NCBI RefSeq assembly: GCF_002869765.1
Contig: NZ_PNOR01000039.1
Location: 1-35,280 of the forward strand
Source: Deinococcus planocerae
GTDB lineage: Bacteria; Deinococcota; Deinococci; Deinococcales; Deinococcaceae
Reading direction: 5' to 3'
Length of the DNA stretch: 35,280 nucleotides
Below, one piece after another: positions 1 to 13,559 of the stretch (position 1 is its first letter; every line of letters begins with the position of its first letter). Below the pieces are notes generated by a model. The model was not told where the DNA came from, did not search any database, and worked only from the letters and a program-made list of their open reading frames with translations. The translations under genes were made by a program, and so were the position numbers.

Positions 1-271
1 GGCGCAGGCTCACCCGGCGCCGGGCCGAGCGCGCCGCGCCCCCGGGGTCGGGCGGCCCGGGAACTCGGCGGGGTGACGGCGGGGGCGTCGGCTCGACTGG
101 GGTTCACTCGGCTGGGCTTCACAGGGGCGTTCCTCTTCCGGGCGGCACGCCCTTTTGGGGACTATTTCACATCCCCACGTTAGAAGTATTCGGTCACGGG
201 CAATTCCATCACGAACAAAGACGAATGCCAACTCGCGTCTGGTCGCGGCCCGGGCGCACTACACTCGGCCC
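1..271. other. Intergenic region upstream of prmA
   Basis: No convincing gene is visible. A minus-strand open frame at 10-231 is arginine/proline-rich and low in complexity, which is typical of chance frames in GC-rich DNA. The stretch from about 160 to 235 is more AT-rich than its flanks and may hold upstream promoter elements. The prmA -10 box lies at 260-265. Confidence 0.4.
260..265 (+). promoter_or_regulatory. -10 box for leaderless prmA transcript
   Basis: TACACT ends 6 nt before the prmA ATG. This spacing would place the transcription start at or beside the start codon. No Shine-Dalgarno sequence is visible in front of the gene. Confidence 0.55.
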
Positions 272-1111
272 ATGCTCGTGTACCACCTGCCCGGCACCCT
301 GGAGACCCGCGAAGCCGACCTCGACCTGTTGTGGGAGGCGGGTGCCACCGGCCTGGAGGAGCGCGCGGGATTCGTCCGCGCCTATTTCGCCGCGCCCGCC
401 GAGCTGCCCGGCCCCGTCGCGGACGGCGAGTGGCGCGAGGAGGCCGACCAGGACTGGCAGGCGGAGTTCAAGCGCACCCTGCGACCGGTGCGCGCGGGCC
501 GGGTGACCATCGTGCCCCCCTGGCTGCGGGAGGAGGTGGAGCCTGCTCACATCGCGCTCGTGATCGAGCCCGGCATGGCCTTTGGGACCGGGCACCACGA
601 GACCACCCGGCTGGCGGTGGAGGCCCTCTCGGGGCTGAGCCTGGAAACGCTCGGGCCGGACGGAACGGGGGCGCGGGTGCTCGACGTGGGCACCGGGAGC
701 GGCGTGCTCGCCATCGCGGCGGCGTTGCTCGGGGCCCGCTTCGCCCTGGGGGTGGACCTCGACCCCATCACCATCCCCATCGCGCGGGAGAACGCGGCGG
801 TCAACGGCATTCCGGCGGGGCGCGTCCGTTTCGAGGAGGGCACGCTGGGCGAGCACCCGCTGACCTTCCCTGAGATCGGGGTCGACGCCTACGACGTGCT
901 CGTCGCCAACCTGTACGCGGAGCTGCACGACCTCCTCGCCGGGGCCTACGCCGCCGAGGTGCGGCCCGACTCACCCGTGGTGCTCACCGGCATCCTGACC
1001 ACGAAGCTTCCCCTCGTGCGCGACGCCCTGGCCCGCGAGGGGTTCAGCGACGTGCGGGAGACGCTGGACGGCGAGTGGGCGCTCGTCACCGCCCGCGCAC
1101 CGCTGGCGTGA
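272..1111 (+). CDS. prmA: Ribosomal protein L11 methyltransferase
   Basis: The product (279 aa) is a SAM-dependent methyltransferase that trimethylates ribosomal protein L11 in the cytoplasm. The PrmA signature [12 protein letters not shown] is at about residues 101-112. The SAM-binding glycine loop follows (VLDVGTGSG, about 137-144), then an acidic residue after the next strand (GVDLDP) and the motif-IV-like VANLYAE. The N-terminal 70 residues match the small L11-recognition domain of the family. An in-frame ATG exists further upstream at 155, but the ATG at 272 is preferred. The protein then begins MLVYHLPGT, as in Deinococcus/Thermus homologues, and a TACACT -10 box lies exactly 6 nt upstream. 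rsmE follows after 13 nt, so the two are probably co-transcribed. Confidence 0.93.
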   Translation: MLVYHLPGTLETREADLDLLWEAGATGLEERAGFVRAYFAAPAELPGPVADGEWREEADQDWQAEFKRTLRPVRAGRVTIVPPWLREEVEPAHIALVIEPGMAFGTGHHETTRLAVEALSGLSLETLGPDGTGARVLDVGTGSGVLAIAAALLGARFALGVDLDPITIPIARENAAVNGIPAGRVRFEEGTLGEHPLTFPEIGVDAYDVLVANLYAELHDLLAGAYAAEVRPDSPVVLTGILTTKLPLVRDALAREGFSDVRETLDGEWALVTARAPLA

Positions 1112-1124
1112 GAGGGGCACGCTG

Positions 1125-1817
1125 ATGGCCCCCCACCGCGTCCGGGTGGACGCCCTGGCCCCCGAGATGACGCTCGGCCCCCGCGAGGCGCGGCATCTGC
1201 ACGTCCTGCGGCTGCGCGAGGGCGACCCCGTGCGCGTGTTCGACGGCCAGGGCGCCGAGGCCGGGGCGACGTTGACCCTGCTCGACGACGCGCGGGCCGT
1301 GCTGACGCTGGGGGGGCGCCTGACGGGCGCCGCCGAGACGCCGCAGCCCGTGACCCTCGCCGCGCCGCTCCTGAAGGGGGACAAGCTCGCGGACGTGGTG
1401 CGGGCCGCCACCGAACTCGGCGTCTGGCGCGTGCAGCTCGTGGTCACCCGCCACGCCGACGCCCGCGAGATCGGGGAGCAGAAGCTCCAGAGGCTGCGCC
1501 GCGTCGCCGAGGAGGCGAGCAAGCAGTCGCGCCGCGCGGTGACGCCGGAGGTCTTCTCCCCCATCCCCCTCGCGGAGTTGCGGTGGGAAGGCCGCCTGTT
1601 CGTCGCCCAGCCCGGCGCTGCGGCGCGTCTGACCGACCACCTGAACTGGGAGGCGCCCGTGACGCTCCTGACCGGGCCGGAGGGGGGGCTTTGGGACGCG
1701 GAGGTCTCCGCCCTGGAGGCGCGCGGCGCGGTCGCGGTCACGCTCGGGCCCCGCATCCTGCGCGCGGAGACGGCCCCGGTGGCGCTGCTGGGGGCGCTGG
1801 TGGCGACGGGGGTGTGA
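1125..1817 (+). CDS. rsmE: 16S rRNA (uracil-1498-N3)-methyltransferase RsmE
   Basis: The product (230 aa) is a SPOUT-superfamily methyltransferase that modifies U1498 of 16S rRNA. The N-terminal PUA-like segment contains RHLHVLRLREGDPVRVFDG. The C-terminal knot shows the family signature LTGPEGGLWDAE followed by LGPRILRAETAPVALL, which forms the SAM-binding trefoil. The internal segment around ATELGV...VTRHAD corresponds to the conserved 'lGv..i.pl.t.rs' region. A purine-rich GAGAGGGG lies about 8 nt before the ATG and could serve as a ribosome binding site. The gene is 13 nt downstream of prmA and ends only 3 nt from the convergent DUF5984-like gene. I see no terminator hairpin between them. 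Confidence 0.92.
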   Translation: MAPHRVRVDALAPEMTLGPREARHLHVLRLREGDPVRVFDGQGAEAGATLTLLDDARAVLTLGGRLTGAAETPQPVTLAAPLLKGDKLADVVRAATELGVWRVQLVVTRHADAREIGEQKLQRLRRVAEEASKQSRRAVTPEVFSPIPLAELRWEGRLFVAQPGAAARLTDHLNWEAPVTLLTGPEGGLWDAEVSALEARGAVAVTLGPRILRAETAPVALLGALVATGV

Positions 1818-1820
1818 AGG

Positions 1821-2687
1821 TCAGGGCCCGTCGGAAAAGGACCTAACGCCTGGTTGACTGCCACCACAGGCCTTGACGCTGATTCCAGAGAGGTGTTCCA
1901 GGTAGGCGACGGCGGCCTTCACTTCCTGCCAGTCCGTACCCTCCCAACGGCCTCTCATAGCCAGTATTTCTTCGTGCTGCCGCCACAGCCCCGCAACCTG
2001 CTCGGCGCTGAGGAGACCCAAGCTCTCAACTTCCTGAATACGGGAGCCCATGTCCTGATCGAGGCGGCGGCGGAAGGAATTTATCTCCTGTTCAAAAGAG
2101 GAAACGCTCATCTCTTGCTGTCCAATCTTCTCAACCCAACAAGGCCTTCCCTCCACAAGGCGATCCCGCGTGTCCCACTGAAGCGTCACCGTGTCTCCGA
2201 GGCACCAGAACCGGAGACCAGGTGGCGCGACGAGGTAGCCCATGTCGATGTGGCGCGCATTCCACCATCGCCTCGCGGCGAATAGGTCATCCCACGTCTC
2301 GTCGGATGACGCCGGGTCCTCATCATCCAGCGCCTGCCACCACGTCTGCACCTCCGCCACCCATGCAGGCCACACCCCGGACACCACCCACTCCGCGAAC
2401 GGCTCGGGCAGGGATTCCAGGGCTGCCGGAACGACTTCAACGAGGTCCATCCAAAACCGCGCCACTTGGTAATCCAAGTAAAGGGCGTTCTCGCCTGAGA
2501 GTCCCAGTGAAGCCACAAACGCGGAATGCGCTAGGGGAACGTCTCCGTCGTCCGTCTGAAGACAGTACCAGCCGTCGCTCAGCCAATACCACCCTGTCAG
2601 GTAGTTTTTTACCTCGAAATTGCTCTCTTCCCAACTCGAAACGATGTCGCGCAGTGGACGGAGACGGTGCTGGAACAAGGGCGCCAC
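1821..2687 (-). CDS. DUF5984-like protein of unknown function
   Basis: The product (288 aa) has no known function. The N-terminus ([11 protein letters not shown], then [17 protein letters not shown]) and the middle ([31 protein letters not shown]) match my memory of DUF5984. Members of that family share an 'LtDGwY.l..g...l.ry' opening and a 'Y.v.RlweDlleilp..lepvP' helix. The C-terminal third is acidic and predicted helical ([21 protein letters not shown]...), possibly a coiled coil. It is rich in Trp. The start is a GTG, supported by TAAGCT exactly 6 nt upstream. Base composition is clearly more AT-rich than the neighbours, suggesting recent acquisition. It is transcribed divergently from the lipoprotein gene at 2740 and converges on rsmE. 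Confidence 0.7.
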   Translation of the reverse strand: MAPLFQHRLRPLRDIVSSWEESNFEVKNYLTGWYWLSDGWYCLQTDDGDVPLAHSAFVASLGLSGENALYLDYQVARFWMDLVEVVPAALESLPEPFAEWVVSGVWPAWVAEVQTWWQALDDEDPASSDETWDDLFAARRWWNARHIDMGYLVAPPGLRFWCLGDTVTLQWDTRDRLVEGRPCWVEKIGQQEMSVSSFEQEINSFRRRLDQDMGSRIQEVESLGLLSAEQVAGLWRQHEEILAMRGRWEGTDWQEVKAAVAYLEHLSGISVKACGGSQPGVRSFSDGP

Positions 2688-2693
2688 GGGGGC

Positions 2694-2699
2694 AGCTTA
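2694..2699 (-). promoter_or_regulatory. -10 box for the DUF5984-like gene
   Basis: On the minus strand TAAGCT is followed by GCCCCC and then the GTG start at 2687. It fits the 6-nt leaderless pattern seen elsewhere in the window and supports the GTG choice. Confidence 0.45.
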
Positions 2700-2727
2700 C
2701 CCTTCTGCCCCTCTCACCCCCGCCTCC

Positions 2728-2733
2728 TACAAT
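2728..2733 (+). promoter_or_regulatory. -10 box for the lipoprotein at 2740
   Basis: TACAAT is followed by six C residues and then ATG. It sits back to back with the minus-strand -10 box at 2694-2699, so both genes are driven from a region of about 50 bp. Confidence 0.55.
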
Positions 2734-2739
2734 CCCCCC

Positions 2740-3120
2740 ATGCCCCGCTCCACCCGCCTCCTGGCGCTGGCGTGCCTGCTCGCGCCTGCCCTCTCCGCCT
2801 GCCGCTACACCTTCCTGCCCGTGGTGCCCGCGCCCGCCCAGGTGACGCTGCCCACACGGGTGACGGCGGCGACGCTGGAGCGCGACGGGGACACCCTCGT
2901 CCTGCGGGCGCGGGTGGACGGGGAGTTCACGCCGGGCTACCTGGGCGTGGCGTGGTTCGACGGGGCGCGCGAACTCGGGCGCGACAGCGTATACCTCGAC
3001 CCGGCGCAGCGGGGGGCGACCTTCCGGCTCGATGCCCCCGACCCCGGCGCCTTCCGGGCGGTGCTCACCTTCGGGGGCAACGTGCTCCGGCAGGTCGAAT
3101 TGTACGAGGTGCAGCCTTGA
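2740..3120 (+). CDS. Small putative lipoprotein
   Basis: The product (126 aa) starts with a short basic segment (MPRST), a hydrophobic stretch ([13 protein letters not shown]) and a lipobox-like LSAC at about residues 17-20, so it is probably lipidated and exported. The mature part is short and beta-rich ([25 protein letters not shown], then [22 protein letters not shown] and [22 protein letters not shown]), resembling an immunoglobulin-like sandwich. I do not recognise a family. Upstream in-frame ATGs at 2620 and 2644 are rejected because the -10 box TACAAT lies between them and the ATG at 2740. The stop overlaps the TTG start of the next gene (TTGA), so the two are likely translated together. 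Confidence 0.8.
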   Translation: MPRSTRLLALACLLAPALSACRYTFLPVVPAPAQVTLPTRVTAATLERDGDTLVLRARVDGEFTPGYLGVAWFDGARELGRDSVYLDPAQRGATFRLDAPDPGAFRAVLTFGGNVLRQVELYEVQP

Positions 3121-3530
3121 GAGAGGTCGTCGGCGTGGTCGAGTGGACACGCGGCGAGGTGGAGCGGTTCGTCCTGCGGGGCGGGGAGGTCGTGCCCCTG
3201 CGCCGGGAGGCCCGGCCCGCCCCCGTCAACTACGGCTGCCTGCCCGGAACCCTCAACCCCGCCGACGGCGCCGAGGTGGACGCCGTGTGGCTGGGCGGGC
3301 CCCGGCCCGTGGGCGAGCGCGTGACCGCCGCGCCGTCGGGCCTGCTCCACCTGGCCGACGGGGACCACAAGGTCGTCTTCGGGGAGGCGGGGGCGGGCGA
3401 GGTGGCGGCCCTGCTCGCGTGGTTTCCCCCCGAGCGCGGGGCGCGGCTCCTCGGCCCGCAGGACGCGGCGGCGTGGCTGGCGTCCCTGGCTCCGGCGGAT
3501 CAGGAACCGGCCACGAGTCACCCGCGCTGA
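3117..3530 (+). CDS. Shortened inorganic-pyrophosphatase-like protein
   Basis: The product (137 aa) is similar to family I soluble inorganic pyrophosphatase (about 175 aa), but shorter and with missing active-site residues. The PPase core is recognisable as [22 protein letters not shown] (about residues 38-59), followed by a [14 protein letters not shown] block. Compared from memory with E. coli PPase, equivalents of Y55, D65, D70, D97, D102 and K104 appear present. D67 is replaced by Ala (DGAEVD instead of DGDPxD), and E31 and the Y141-K142 pair are absent. It is therefore doubtful as a hydrolase and may be a binding or regulatory derivative. The start is a TTG that overlaps the upstream lipoprotein stop. 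The protein has no signal peptide. Confidence 0.72.
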   Translation: MREVVGVVEWTRGEVERFVLRGGEVVPLRREARPAPVNYGCLPGTLNPADGAEVDAVWLGGPRPVGERVTAAPSGLLHLADGDHKVVFGEAGAGEVAALLAWFPPERGARLLGPQDAAAWLASLAPADQEPATSHPR

Positions 3531-3554
3531 ACTGCCGCTGGCCGCCGGCGACGC

Positions 3555-4466
3555 CTAATCCAGCGTCGGGACCCCCGCGTCCTCCCGTTTCCAGTCCTGC
3601 GCGAGGCGGACGGCGCGGCCCGCCGCCCACGCGAGCGCGTCGCTGTTGGGGTACGAGACGGCGCTGTGGTCCTCGCGCCCCGAGACGAAAATTTCGATGC
3701 CGCGCGTGCTGCCGTCGGGTCGGGCGTTGCGGGCGGGGTCGAAGAGGTAGTTCAGGGGCCAGCCGCCGCTCTCGCTGACGCGGGCGGGCAGGCGCTTGCT
3801 GAGGACCTCGAGGTGGCGGGCCACGTTCGGCCACACGACGTCCTTGTTCCGCAGGGTGCGCCCCGGCACCCGCACGAGGTCGCAGGCGGTGAGGGCCGAG
3901 GGCGTGCCGCTCGTCCCCGGTGGCTGGGCGCGCAGGGCCGCGCCGTGATCGGACCGCCACGCCGCGCAGATGCCGTCGAGGTCGATCTGGAGGGCGAAGG
4001 GCACGTCGGGGTTCACGCGGGCGAGGTGGTGCAACCACGCCACCCCCTGCGAGTGCCCCAGCAGCACGAGCCGGGGCGGGCGCGGCCCACGCAGCCACGC
4101 CGAGCGCATCCGGGCGAAGTCCGCCGCCAGCGCCCCGTACCCCCGCTGCTCGGCCCCCGCCTGCCGGGAGGCGAAGGTCGCGGCGGCGTTCGAGGCGTAC
4201 CCGGCGACCTGCACCCGGTAGCCCACCCCCGCGAGGGCGTCGGCGAGCAGGTCCACCGTTCCCCGCGACGTGAGGTAGTCCCAGTTGTCGCGCGGGGGGA
4301 GGCAGGGGGGGCCGCAGCGCCCCGACACGCTCAGGATCACCACGTCGGGCGCCGGGCCGCCGAGGTCGAGGGCCGGGGCCTGGGCGGGCCGCACCGTCAC
4401 GGGCGCGCAGCCGGCCAGGAGGGCCGTCAGCGCGAGGGGGGGGGCGAGGAGACGGGCCCGGAGCAT
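3555..4466 (-). CDS. Alpha/beta-hydrolase-like lipoprotein
   Basis: The product (303 aa) begins MLRARLLAPPLALTALLAGC, a typical signal peptide with a lipobox ending at Cys20, so it is likely membrane-anchored outside the cytoplasm. An alpha/beta-hydrolase nucleophile elbow GHSQG is at residues 137-141 (Ser139) after a hydrophobic strand (PRLVLLGHSQG). A late His in SGREDHSAVSY is a candidate catalytic histidine, and IDLDGI may follow the elbow as a strand. The best fit is a lipase/esterase-type hydrolase; the substrate is unknown. Cysteines at 51 and 55 may form a disulfide. A longer in-frame start at 4649 is rejected because it lacks the signal peptide at the N-terminus. TAGACT lies 8 nt before the ATG. 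Confidence 0.8.
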   Translation of the reverse strand: MLRARLLAPPLALTALLAGCAPVTVRPAQAPALDLGGPAPDVVILSVSGRCGPPCLPPRDNWDYLTSRGTVDLLADALAGVGYRVQVAGYASNAAATFASRQAGAEQRGYGALAADFARMRSAWLRGPRPPRLVLLGHSQGVAWLHHLARVNPDVPFALQIDLDGICAAWRSDHGAALRAQPPGTSGTPSALTACDLVRVPGRTLRNKDVVWPNVARHLEVLSKRLPARVSESGGWPLNYLFDPARNARPDGSTRGIEIFVSGREDHSAVSYPNSDALAWAAGRAVRLAQDWKREDAGVPTLD

Positions 4467-4474
4467 CGGGGCCC

Positions 4475-4480
4475 AGTCTA
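4475..4480 (-). promoter_or_regulatory. -10 box for the hydrolase lipoprotein
   Basis: Minus-strand TAGACT lies 8 nt before the ATG at 4466. No Shine-Dalgarno sequence is visible. Confidence 0.4.
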
Positions 4481-4522
4481 GGCAGCGCGCATGGCGAGAC
4501 CGTGGGCCGGGGCGTGCCTCGT

Positions 4523-6804
<2,282 letters not shown>

Positions 6805-6816
6805 GCGTTGCCCCCC

Positions 6817-6822
6817 ATTCTA
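6817..6822 (-). promoter_or_regulatory. -10 box for the sensor kinase operon
   Basis: Minus-strand TAGAAT lies 12 nt before the ATG at 6804, giving a very short leader. No good -35 match is seen at 16-18 nt upstream. Confidence 0.35.
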
Positions 6823-6875
6823 GGGAGCACCCGCCACCCCTCCCCCCTTTGCGTGCATTGCGTTCACCCTGTAAA

Positions 6876-6955
6876 TAACGATCCCGAAAAAGTGCGCGCT
6901 GGACGATGAAAACGGCTTGCGTCCGCCCCGACGTTAAAGTACGCTGAGAACGTTA
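6876..6955. promoter_or_regulatory. Candidate regulator-binding repeats upstream of tctC
   Basis: The 203-bp region between the divergent sensor-kinase operon and tctC contains an AT-richer block with repeated TAACG/CGTTA elements. TAACG is at 6876-6880 and ACGTTA is at 6931-6936 and again at 6950-6955. The last two are direct repeats 19 bp apart, close to two helical turns. They are plausible sites for the neighbouring response regulator, but this is inference only. Confidence 0.3.
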
Positions 6956-7007
6956 CTACAGCCAAGACCCGCGTGGCCCGGCAGGGGCCCGCTTCCCTGG
7001 AGGACGT

Positions 7008-7955
7008 ATGAAGAAAACGCTGTTCCTCGCCGTGCTGACGGCCCTGGCCCCCCTCGCCGCCGCCCAGAACCTGAACAACCTCCGCATCATGGCCCCGGCG
7101 GCCCCGGGCGGAGGCTGGGACCAGACCTCGCGCGCCATCCAGACGGTGCTGCAAAACGAGGGCATCGCCCGGCCCGTGCAGGTGTTCAACGTGCCCGGCG
7201 CGGGCGGCACCATCGGCCTCGCGCAGCTTTACAACGCCAAGGGCGACGGCAACCTCCTCATGACGATGGGCCTCGTGATGGTGGGCGCGATCCAGACCAA
7301 CAGCAGCCGGGTGGACCTCTCGCGCGTGACGCCCATCGCCCGCCTGACCGGCGAGTACGAGGTCGTGGTCGTGCCCGCAAGCAGCCCCTACAAGACGATG
7401 GCGGACCTCACCGCCGCGTGGAAGGCGAACCCCGGCGGGGTGGCCTTCGCGGGCGGCAGCGCGGGCGGCACCGACCACATGCTCGTGGGGCTGCTCGCCA
7501 AGGCGGCGGGGATCGATCCCCGGCGGATGAACTACGTGCCCTTCAGCGGCGGCGGCGAGACGCTCGCGGCAGTGCTCGGCAACCAGGTCGCGGCGGGCGT
7601 GGCCGGGTACGGCGAGTTCGAGGCGCAGATCAAGGCGGGGCGGCTGCGGGCGCTGGGCATCAGCGCGCCCCGCCGGCAGGCGGGCATCGCGGCCCCCACC
7701 TTCCGGGAGCAGGGCCTGAACGTCGAACTCGCCAACTGGCGCGGCATCGTGGCCCCCCCCGGCATCAGCGCCGAGCAAAAGGCCGCCCTCGTCGCCGCGA
7801 TGGACAAGATGCACGCCTCCAAGGAGTGGAAGGACACCCTCGCCACCCGCAAGTGGACGGACCTCTACCTCAGCGGCAGCCGGTTCGACGTGTACCTCAA
7901 GGTCGAGGCCAACCGCACGAAGAACATCCTCCGGGACATCGGGCTCGTCAAGTAA
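7008..7955 (+). CDS. tctC: Tripartite tricarboxylate transporter substrate-binding protein
   Basis: The product (315 aa) is a periplasmic solute-binding protein of the TctC (Bug) family. An N-terminal signal peptide ([20 protein letters not shown]) is followed by [21 protein letters not shown], the characteristic first-strand and ligand-loop motif. The family's [14 protein letters not shown] segment and a second ligand loop ([17 protein letters not shown]) are clear. Length is normal. GGAGG sits a few nt before the ATG as a strong ribosome binding site, unlike most genes here. It is the first gene of tctC-tctB-tctA. A terminator-like hairpin follows it, which would give an excess of binding protein over membrane subunits. 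The ligand cannot be told from sequence; citrate or a related carboxylate is the family expectation. Confidence 0.94.
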   Translation: MKKTLFLAVLTALAPLAAAQNLNNLRIMAPAAPGGGWDQTSRAIQTVLQNEGIARPVQVFNVPGAGGTIGLAQLYNAKGDGNLLMTMGLVMVGAIQTNSSRVDLSRVTPIARLTGEYEVVVVPASSPYKTMADLTAAWKANPGGVAFAGGSAGGTDHMLVGLLAKAAGIDPRRMNYVPFSGGGETLAAVLGNQVAAGVAGYGEFEAQIKAGRLRALGISAPRRQAGIAAPTFREQGLNVELANWRGIVAPPGISAEQKAALVAAMDKMHASKEWKDTLATRKWTDLYLSGSRFDVYLKVEANRTKNILRDIGLVK

Positions 7956-7977
7956 GCCCCGGCAGCGGGCACCCGGC

Positions 7978-8015
7978 GGGGCGGGGAGAGAAGTCACCTG
8001 CCCCGCCCCCCTTTT
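7978..8015 (+). terminator. Hairpin plus T-run between tctC and tctB
   Basis: GGGGCGGGG (7978-7986) pairs perfectly with CCCCGCCCC (8001-8009) across a 14-nt loop and is followed by CCTTTT. It has the form of an intrinsic terminator. Because tctB continues downstream without an evident new promoter, it probably acts as a partial terminator that lowers tctBA expression relative to tctC. Confidence 0.75.
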
Positions 8016-8066
8016 GCCCGGTGCCTGACGCCAGAATGAAGGCGTTCCCCTTCGAGGAGGTTCCCC

Positions 8067-10100
<2,034 letters not shown>

Positions 10101-10179
10101 ATCATCCGTCGCGCAGTCAGTCTACCCACGATCCACGTTTTGAAAGTTCGCAGAGAGAACGGAAGTTGACACCGCATTT

Positions 10180-10584
10180 TCAGCGGTATTCGACGAGGAA
10201 TCCCCCGACTTCTAAACCACCTGACACAAAGGCGCCTACGATGTTTTCCACGTAGAAGTTTAAATCAGGGGAATATAGAACTCTGAGGCTGACTCCGACT
10301 TCCCCAGGCAGGACAACCGACACAGTACCTGCACCTATGTAGAAGCTGGACAAAAATTGACTGCCTTCAATGTTGGCCCTGAACTCGACCGGCTCCCCTC
10401 TCTCATCACACAAATTTACAAACGATTTGAGTGCCTTAACTCCTACATCTCGATTCAAGGAGTTCTGCAAAAATTCTTCGCCCATCTCACGTATTACCCA
10501 ACCCCGGTCAAGGAGCGTCTGCACTACCTCGGCATTACGGTGCGCACCATAGAGTTCAACGGTCAAAGAATAGGAACGCGCCAT
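10180..10584 (-). CDS. AT-rich orphan gene, hypothetical protein
   Basis: The product (134 aa) is not recognised. It opens [29 protein letters not shown], reminiscent of small immunity-type or DUF proteins with an alpha/beta fold. It continues with alternating strands ([42 protein letters not shown]), with no signal peptide or membrane segment. The start at MARSYS is chosen because an upstream extension would run into the sodA terminator and read as low-complexity sequence. Base composition is strikingly AT-rich compared with tctA and sodA on either side, which suggests horizontal acquisition. It may be expressed by read-through from sodA or from a weak promoter in the 30 nt upstream. Confidence 0.65.
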   Translation of the reverse strand: MARSYSLTVELYGAHRNAEVVQTLLDRGWVIREMGEEFLQNSLNRDVGVKALKSFVNLCDERGEPVEFRANIEGSQFLSSFYIGAGTVSVVLPGEVGVSLRVLYSPDLNFYVENIVGAFVSGGLEVGGFLVEYR

Positions 10585-10606
10585 AAAGCTACGCCAGGAC
10601 GTTTTG

Positions 10607-10652
10607 CATAGGCAAACAAGAAGCCCCCGCAGCCCTTCAGGCACGGGGGCAT
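10607..10652 (-). terminator. sodA terminator
   Basis: Read on the minus strand just after the sodA stop, GCCCCCG and CGGGGGC (plus-strand 10644-10650 and 10623-10629) form a 7-bp stem with a 14-nt loop. TTCTTGTTT follows the stem. This is a good intrinsic terminator between sodA and the AT-rich orphan gene. Confidence 0.75.
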
Positions 10653-10664
10653 TCTCTTGTCGCC

Positions 10665-11303
10665 TTACTGCGAGTGGCCCTTCGCCCCCTCGTAGCGGCG
10701 GGCCACCTCGTCCCAGTTCACGACGTTCCAGAACGCCTTGAGGTAGTCGGGGCGCTTGTTCTGGTAGTTGAGGTAGTAGGCGTGCTCCCACACGTCCACG
10801 CCCAGGACCGGGGTGCCGCTCACGCCCGCCAGCCCCTCGCCCATCAGGGGGTTGTCCTGGTTGGCGGTGCTCACGACGGCGAGTTCACCGCCGGGCCTAA
10901 CGACGAGCCACGCCCAGCCCGAGCCGAAGCGCGTCTTCGCGGCGTCCTCGAACTTCTCCTTGAAAGCGTCGAAGGACCCGAAGGCCTGCTCGATGGCCTG
11001 CGCGAGTTCACCGCCCGGCTGGCCCTGCCCCTGCGGCGTCATGACCTGCCAGAAGAGGCTGTGGTTGGCGTGGCCGCCCGCGTTGTTGCGCAAGACGTTC
11101 TTCTTGTCGCTGGGGACCTGATCGAGCCTCTGGATGAGCTGCTCGACGGGCAGGTCCGCGAACTCGGTGCCCTCCAGCGCCTTGTTCGCGTTGTCCACGT
11201 AGGTCTGGTGGTGCCTCGTGCGGTGGATGTTCATCGTCTGCGCGTCGATGTGGGGCTCCAGGGCGTTTTCCGGGTAGGGCAGGTCGGGCAGTTGGTAGGC
11301 CAT
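10665..11303 (-). CDS. sodA: Manganese superoxide dismutase
   Basis: The product (212 aa) disproportionates superoxide to oxygen and hydrogen peroxide in the cytoplasm. The Fe/Mn-SOD metal ligands are all visible: His27 (NIHRTRHH), His81 ([10 protein letters not shown]), Asp170 and His174 (DVWEHAYYL). The GGHANH context and FGSGWAWLV point to the Mn form, as in D. radiodurans SodA. The protein begins [17 protein letters not shown], standard for the family. An in-frame upstream ATG (11366) is rejected: AAAGGAG lies just before the ATG at 11303 and a TAAGAT -10 box lies at 11365-11370. The transcript would have a leader of about 55 nt containing a palindrome. Confidence 0.97.
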   Translation of the reverse strand: MAYQLPDLPYPENALEPHIDAQTMNIHRTRHHQTYVDNANKALEGTEFADLPVEQLIQRLDQVPSDKKNVLRNNAGGHANHSLFWQVMTPQGQGQPGGELAQAIEQAFGSFDAFKEKFEDAAKTRFGSGWAWLVVRPGGELAVVSTANQDNPLMGEGLAGVSGTPVLGVDVWEHAYYLNYQNKRPDYLKAFWNVVNWDEVARRYEGAKGHSQ

Positions 11304-11331
11304 GATGAGGCTCCTTTCGGGCCGTGACCCT

Positions 11332-11346
11332 CGCCCACCGTGGGCG
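11332..11346. promoter_or_regulatory. Palindrome in the sodA leader
   Basis: CGCCCAC-C-GTGGGCG is a perfect 7+7 inverted repeat around one base. It lies between a TAAGAT -10 box (11365-11370, minus strand) and the sodA start. It could be an operator or a short RNA hairpin. Confidence 0.35.
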
Positions 11347-11364
11347 GGGACGGCAGCGATTCTC

Positions 11365-11370
11365 ATCTTA
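11365..11370 (-). promoter_or_regulatory. -10 box for sodA
   Basis: Minus-strand TAAGAT lies about 60 nt before the sodA ATG. A weak TTCGCG lies 16 nt further upstream. Confidence 0.35.
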
Positions 11371-11427
11371 CGCGCGCCCCATGAGCCGCGAAGGGCTGAA
11401 CGGGCTTAAGCGAACGTTGAGGCGCGA

Positions 11428-11461
11428 GGAAAACGGCCCCACCCGGGCAGGAGGGGGCCGT
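11428..11461 (-). terminator. Terminator after the TPR gene
   Basis: On the minus strand ACGGCCCC and GGGGCCGT form an 8-bp perfect stem (plus-strand arms 11454-11461 and 11433-11440) with a 13-nt loop, running into TTTTCC. It lies about 18 nt past the TPR gene stop. Confidence 0.75.
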
Positions 11462-11478
11462 CTTGCGGGGGCAGGGGG

Positions 11479-12678
<1,200 letters not shown>

Positions 12679-12905
12679 TCAGAAACCTCCGGGGTCGAGG
12701 CTAACACCGCGCTGGGAGCGGCGCAAGCCGAGCAGATCAGCATGGAACAGGGCGCTACGCGCATGATAGGCACAGCCGCCGGGCCGGGGGGTGAGTGGCC
12801 GTGAGAGGTCCTCCCCGCGCGCAGCGGTGCCCACCATCCCGGCAGCCTAAAGGCCGAGCTTGACCTCCTTCTGACGCCTCCGCCGCGCCCGGTGGGCCCG
12901 TCCCC

Positions 12906-12911
12906 TACAGT
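12906..12911 (+). promoter_or_regulatory. -10 box for leaderless coaE transcript
   Basis: TACAGT, then GTCCCC, then ATG: the same 6-nt spacing as for prmA and the lipoprotein at 2740. Confidence 0.55.
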
Positions 12912-12917
12912 GTCCCC

Positions 12918-13555
<638 letters not shown>

Positions 13556-13559
<4 letters not shown>

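Noticed and set aside
10..231. A 73-codon minus-strand frame upstream of prmA
   Set aside because: Arg/Pro-rich, no ribosome binding site or -10 box, and no similarity to anything I know.
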